Assembly: GCA_009599575.1 (NCBI GenBank)
Contig: VWND01000069.1
Coordinates: 1,019,544-1,083,543 of the forward strand
Length of the DNA: 64,000 nucleotides
Source of the DNA: Blumeriella jaapii
Lineage: Eukaryota > Ascomycota > Leotiomycetes > Helotiales > Drepanopezizaceae
Direction of reading: 5' to 3'
Shown: piece after piece, positions 60,003 through 64,000 of the stretch
Numbering within the stretch: the stretch's first letter is position 1
Layout: each line of letters starts with the position of its first letter
Notes under the pieces: generated by a model
Seen by the model: only the letters and a program-made list of their open reading frames with translations
What the model was told of the DNA's origin: nothing
Database searches by the model: none
Program-made: the position numbers and the translations under genes

Positions 60003-63000
60003 AAAATACCGAGTAACCGGCAGGGAAAAATCATATAATAAGTGAAAAAAAAGGTATTAACTAAAATGAGCAAAATAAAAATTAACGACTAAATTGCAGA
60101 AGAAGAATAAATATTTTTACGAAATTTAATATATTATAAAAAATAATTTTAAAATAAGAATAAAAGTATAAAATAAGCAAAATAAAAATAACGGTAAAAT
60201 AAATTTAAGTAATAAAAATTTTGTAAAAAATGAAATATTTAAAAAAAAAAACTCTTAAATTAAATAGCGTATAAAATACGAGAATTATTATAAAAAAAAT
60301 AATTATAAAATAAAATATTTAATAAATTAATTTTAAAAAAACTTTAGTTATGAAAAAAAAACTAGTTGATTAAAAAACAGCGGATAGCGTAATAAAAAAA
60401 AACCTTTATTTATATAAATATATAAAAAAAAATAGTATAAATATTAAAAAAAAAATTAAAATATTAAAAAAAAAATAAAATAATTAGTATAAAATAAGAT
60501 ATATATTTTTAAAAATTAATATTTAAATAAAAAAGATTTTTTTTAATAAAAAAACAAAGCGGTAGCGTTTAAGTTAAGTTATGAAAAAAAAATAATATAA
60601 TTAAAAATTAAAACTTATATTAAAATAAAAGCAGATGGTGTATATATTATAAGAAAAAAAAATATTATTAGAAAAATGATTTTAAATTATAATAAACAGA
60701 AGGTGGTATTAAATTATAAAGATTTATAATATAAATAAGTAAAACAAAAAGACAAAAAAATTATATAATAGAAAAAGTAAAAGAAATTTTAAAAAAATTA
60801 TAAAAATTAAATATATATAAAAAAAATAAATAAAAAGTAAAACTTATATTTCGGAAAAATTAATTTTTTAAATATATAATTAAATAAGAAAAAAAAGACT
60901 TATAAGTTCTAAGGAAATAATATATAAATCAAAATGTAATATTATAATAAAATAGGCAAAAATAGCGCGTATAAATTATAATTACATAATATATAAATTA
61001 AATAATATATAAATTAAATAAATATATAAATTAAATAATATATAAATTAAATAATATATAAATTAAATAATATATAAATTAAATATTTATCATATTTAAT
61101 AAATAAATAAATAAATAGCGTATAAAATAAAAGGAAGATAAATATAAATAGAAAAAAAAAAACTTATATTACAAAAAAACAAGGTGGCGTTTAATTTATA
61201 ATAAATAAATATATAAATAAATATATATCAGAAAAAGGGTATAAATAATAATTATAAAAGAAAATTAATATATAATATAATATAAATTATAAAAAATTAA
61301 AATAAAAATCTAAAGAAATACATTTATAATACAAAAGACAAAAAAAAATAGCCTAAAATTTAAAAACAAATAATATAAAATCGAAAAAAAAAAAAAAAAA
61401 AATAATAAAAAAGAAGAAAAAAAATCAGCTTAAAATTCATAAAAAAAGAATATAAATTAAAAATTTAAAGTATATAATAATTTAAACTGGATATAGCGTA
61501 TATATTATAAGAAATAATAATATAAATAAATAAAGTTTAATTTAAAATTAAAAGAAAAACGGGGGGGTGGCGTTCAAACTATAAATTTTTTATTTATAAA
61601 TAAATAAATAAAAAAATAAAAAAAAATTTCAAAAATAAAAAAAGCAAAAGATATGAAAAACATATTAAAATAAAATATACATAATAAAACCAGCAGAAAA
61701 TAGCGTATAAATTATAATAAAAAGATTTATTAAAAGATTTGCAACGGATAGCGTTTATTATAAAATAAAAATAAAATAAAAATAAAATAGAAATAAAATA
61801 GAAATAAAATAGAAATAAAATAGAAATAAAATAGAAATAAAAGAGAAGTAAAATAGAAATAAAATAGAAATAAAAAAATAAATAGAAATAAAAAAATAGA
61901 AAATAAAATAGAAATAAAATAGAAATAAAATAGAAATAAAATAGAAATAAAATAGAAATAAAATAGAAATAAAATAGAGAAATAAAATAGAAATAAAATA
62001 GAAATAAAATAGAAATAAAATAGAAATAAAATAGAAATAAAATAGAAATAAAATAGAAATAAAATAGAAAATAAAATAGAAATAAAATAGAAATAAAATA
62101 GAAAATAAAATAAAAAATAAAATAGAAATAAATAGAAATAAAATAGAAAATAAAAGTAAAGTAAAAGTAAACTAAAGTAAAAGTAAGATAGAAGTGAAAT
62201 AAAAATAACCAAAAGTAAAATAAAAGTTAATCAAAAACTAAAAAGAATTAAAGCGTTTGTATTATAAGAAAGTAATATATAAATAAATCAAAAATTGTAT
62301 AATAAAATAAGCAATAAAAATTGTTTAAATTGTAAAAAGAATAAAAAAAAAAAATAGAAATAAAATACAAGTAAAATAAAATTGAAATAAAAAAAAAATA
62401 AAAGTAATATAAAAGTAAAATAAAAGTAAAATAATAGTAAAAACATTTGCATTATAAAAAAGTAATATATAATTAAATCAAAAATTATATAATATAATAA
62501 GTAATAGAAATCGTATAAGCTGTAAAGAATTAGAATAGAAATAAAATAAAAGTAAAATAAAAGTAAAATAAAAGTAAAATAAAAGTAAAATAAAAGTAAA
62601 ATAAAAGTTAAAATAAAAGTAAAATAAAAGTAAAATAAAAGTAAAATAAAAGTAAAATAAAAGTAAAATAAAAGTAAAATAAAATTAAAATAGAAATATA
62701 ATAAAAGTAAAGCGTTTGTATTGTAAAAAAATAAAATATAATTGAATTAAAAATTATATAATAATATAAGCAATAGAAATCGTTTATATTGTAATAAATT
62801 AAAAAACAAAATTAAAATAGAAATAAAATAAATAATAAAATAAGCTACGAAAATCGTATATATTATAAAAGAATAATATATGAATAAAATAGAAATAAAA
62901 AAAATAAAGAAGAAATGAAATAAAAATAAAATAGAAATAAAATAAAAGTAAAATAAAAGTAAAATGGAAACAAAACAAAAGTAAACTGAAAATAAAATAA

Positions 63001-64000
63001 AAACAAAAAATAAATTAGACAAATATAAAACAGAAATAAAATAAATAAAATAAAAAAAAAAAAAAAAAACCATAGGGAGCGTATCTACTAAAAAAATTAA
63101 TATATAAATAAATGTCCTAAAAAAATATAATAAAACAAGTAATAAAAAATGTATAAATTGATTTGTTTCTATAAATAAATATAATATATTATAAAACAAG
63201 CAAAAAGGAGCGTACAAGTTATAAAAAAGTATTAATTATAATAATCAAAAGATAGCGTATAAAAGAAAAACTTAGTATTAAATAATTATTAAATTAAATA
63301 GAAAAGAATATTATTAAATAAATAAATAAAAGCTATATATTATAAGGAAATAATATATAAGAAAAATAAATCAAAAAAAAAAAACTAATAAATAAAATTA
63401 AAATTGTTAATTGAAAGAAAAAAATAAAAAAATAAAAAAAATAAAAATAAAAATTATATTAAAAAATAGGCAGAAGATAGCGTTGATAATTAAATTAAAA
63501 AAAAAATTATAAATAAAATATATATAATAATAAAATATGCAAAAAAAAAAGCGTTCCATAATATCAAAATAATAATATTTAAATAAAAATATATTACAAA
63601 ATAAATAATAAGAAGCGTATAAATTATTCGAAAATAAATATATAATTAAAAAATGAAATAAAATAAAAATGAAATATTTTATAAATTAGAAAGAAATAAT
63701 TTGTAATAGATAAATGAACTTAAAGATATAATATATTAGATTATATAAAAGACAGCGTTTTTATTATAACAAAATAAAATAAATAAAATTAATAAAAAAA
63801 TTAAATAAAGAACGTATAAATTTAAAAGAAGGTTAGGGTTTATTAAGATTTTAATAAAATAAATCATACAATTAAATATGCAAAAAAAATAATATTCAAA
63901 TTATAAAAAATTATATTTTAATAAAATATATAGCAAATATACAATGAAAAAGATGTAAATTGAAAGAAGAATAATATAGAGAATAAAATATAACATAAAA
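58171..64000 (+). repeat. A-rich degenerate satellite, module 3 (incomplete)
   Basis: It is collinear with 41741-47575, including the G-run site near 61561, the (AAATAAAATAG)n array at 61765-62160 and the (AAAATAAAAGT)n array at 62530-62690. Differences from module 2 are mainly run-length changes. The AGCGTATAAATTATAA-type core recurs throughout. There are no genes. Confidence 0.88.
61765..62160 (+). repeat. 11-bp (AAATAAAATAG)n array, module 3
   Basis: Counterpart of 45355-45710, with a few more interruptions. Confidence 0.92.

Larger units (their letters stand above)
48559..64000 (+). other. Subtelomere-like TLH module 3 (continues past the window)
   Basis: It begins with CTAATATTATAAGCGAGAGA and is ordered like module 2. 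At 64000 it aligns with about 47575 of module 2, so roughly 1 kb of its tail lies beyond the window if the lengths are similar. Confidence 0.88.

Overview
This window is repeat-dominated, very AT-rich chromatin from a filamentous ascomycete (inferred, Pezizomycotina-type). The evidence is Ty3/gypsy chromoviruses and RecQ-like telomere-linked helicase (TLH) genes whose differences between copies are overwhelmingly C-to-T and G-to-A, the signature of repeat-induced point mutation (RIP). Tandem repeats also carry the telomere-like string CTAACCCTAAT. I see no intact single-copy housekeeping gene. Species cannot be told from the sequence.

Layout. 1-4943: RIP-degraded AT-rich DNA holding a pair of long inverted repeats about 2.6 kb apart (1407-4535), possibly a dead DNA transposon. 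4944-11408: a structurally complete but mutated gypsy chromovirus (copy A) read on the minus strand, with LTRs and a candidate 5-bp target duplication. 11414-16956: remains of a second, different chromovirus on the plus strand, without recognisable LTRs. From 16957 on, a composite subtelomere-like module occurs three times head-to-tail: module 1 (16957-26891), module 2 (30797-48558) and module 3 (48559 to beyond the window). Each module is ordered as follows: (i) a hairpin-bearing leader and a ~185-bp tandem array with CTAACCCTAAT; (ii) a ~206-bp tandem array; (iii) a conserved, more GC-rich block with pol III-like A and B boxes and hairpins; (iv) two minisatellites; (v) a ~4.9-kb TLH gene; (vi) GAAATA-type simple repeats; (vii) several kb of strongly A-rich degenerate satellite containing a 75-nt tRNA-like island. 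Module 1 is cut after (vi) by two partial gypsy copies in opposite orientation (copy B 26892-28802 and copy C 28803-30796), apparently nested. Module 2 starts abruptly inside copy C.

How the parts relate. The arrangement of a helicase gene plus telomere-side tandem arrays, repeated in tandem, resembles the logic of yeast Y' elements and fungal TLH subtelomeres. The TLH open frame carries two C2H2-like fingers, a central segment with some resemblance to tyrosine recombinases, a RecQ-type helicase core and cysteine-rich C-terminal motifs. Module 1's copy is heavily RIP-mutated, module 2's moderately, and module 3's has all checked helicase and finger residues preserved but is broken by indels almost all in homopolymers. 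Module left ends coincide to the base against three unrelated flanks, and one hairpin loop is inverted in module 2. These are the main leads for a mobile or recombining system.
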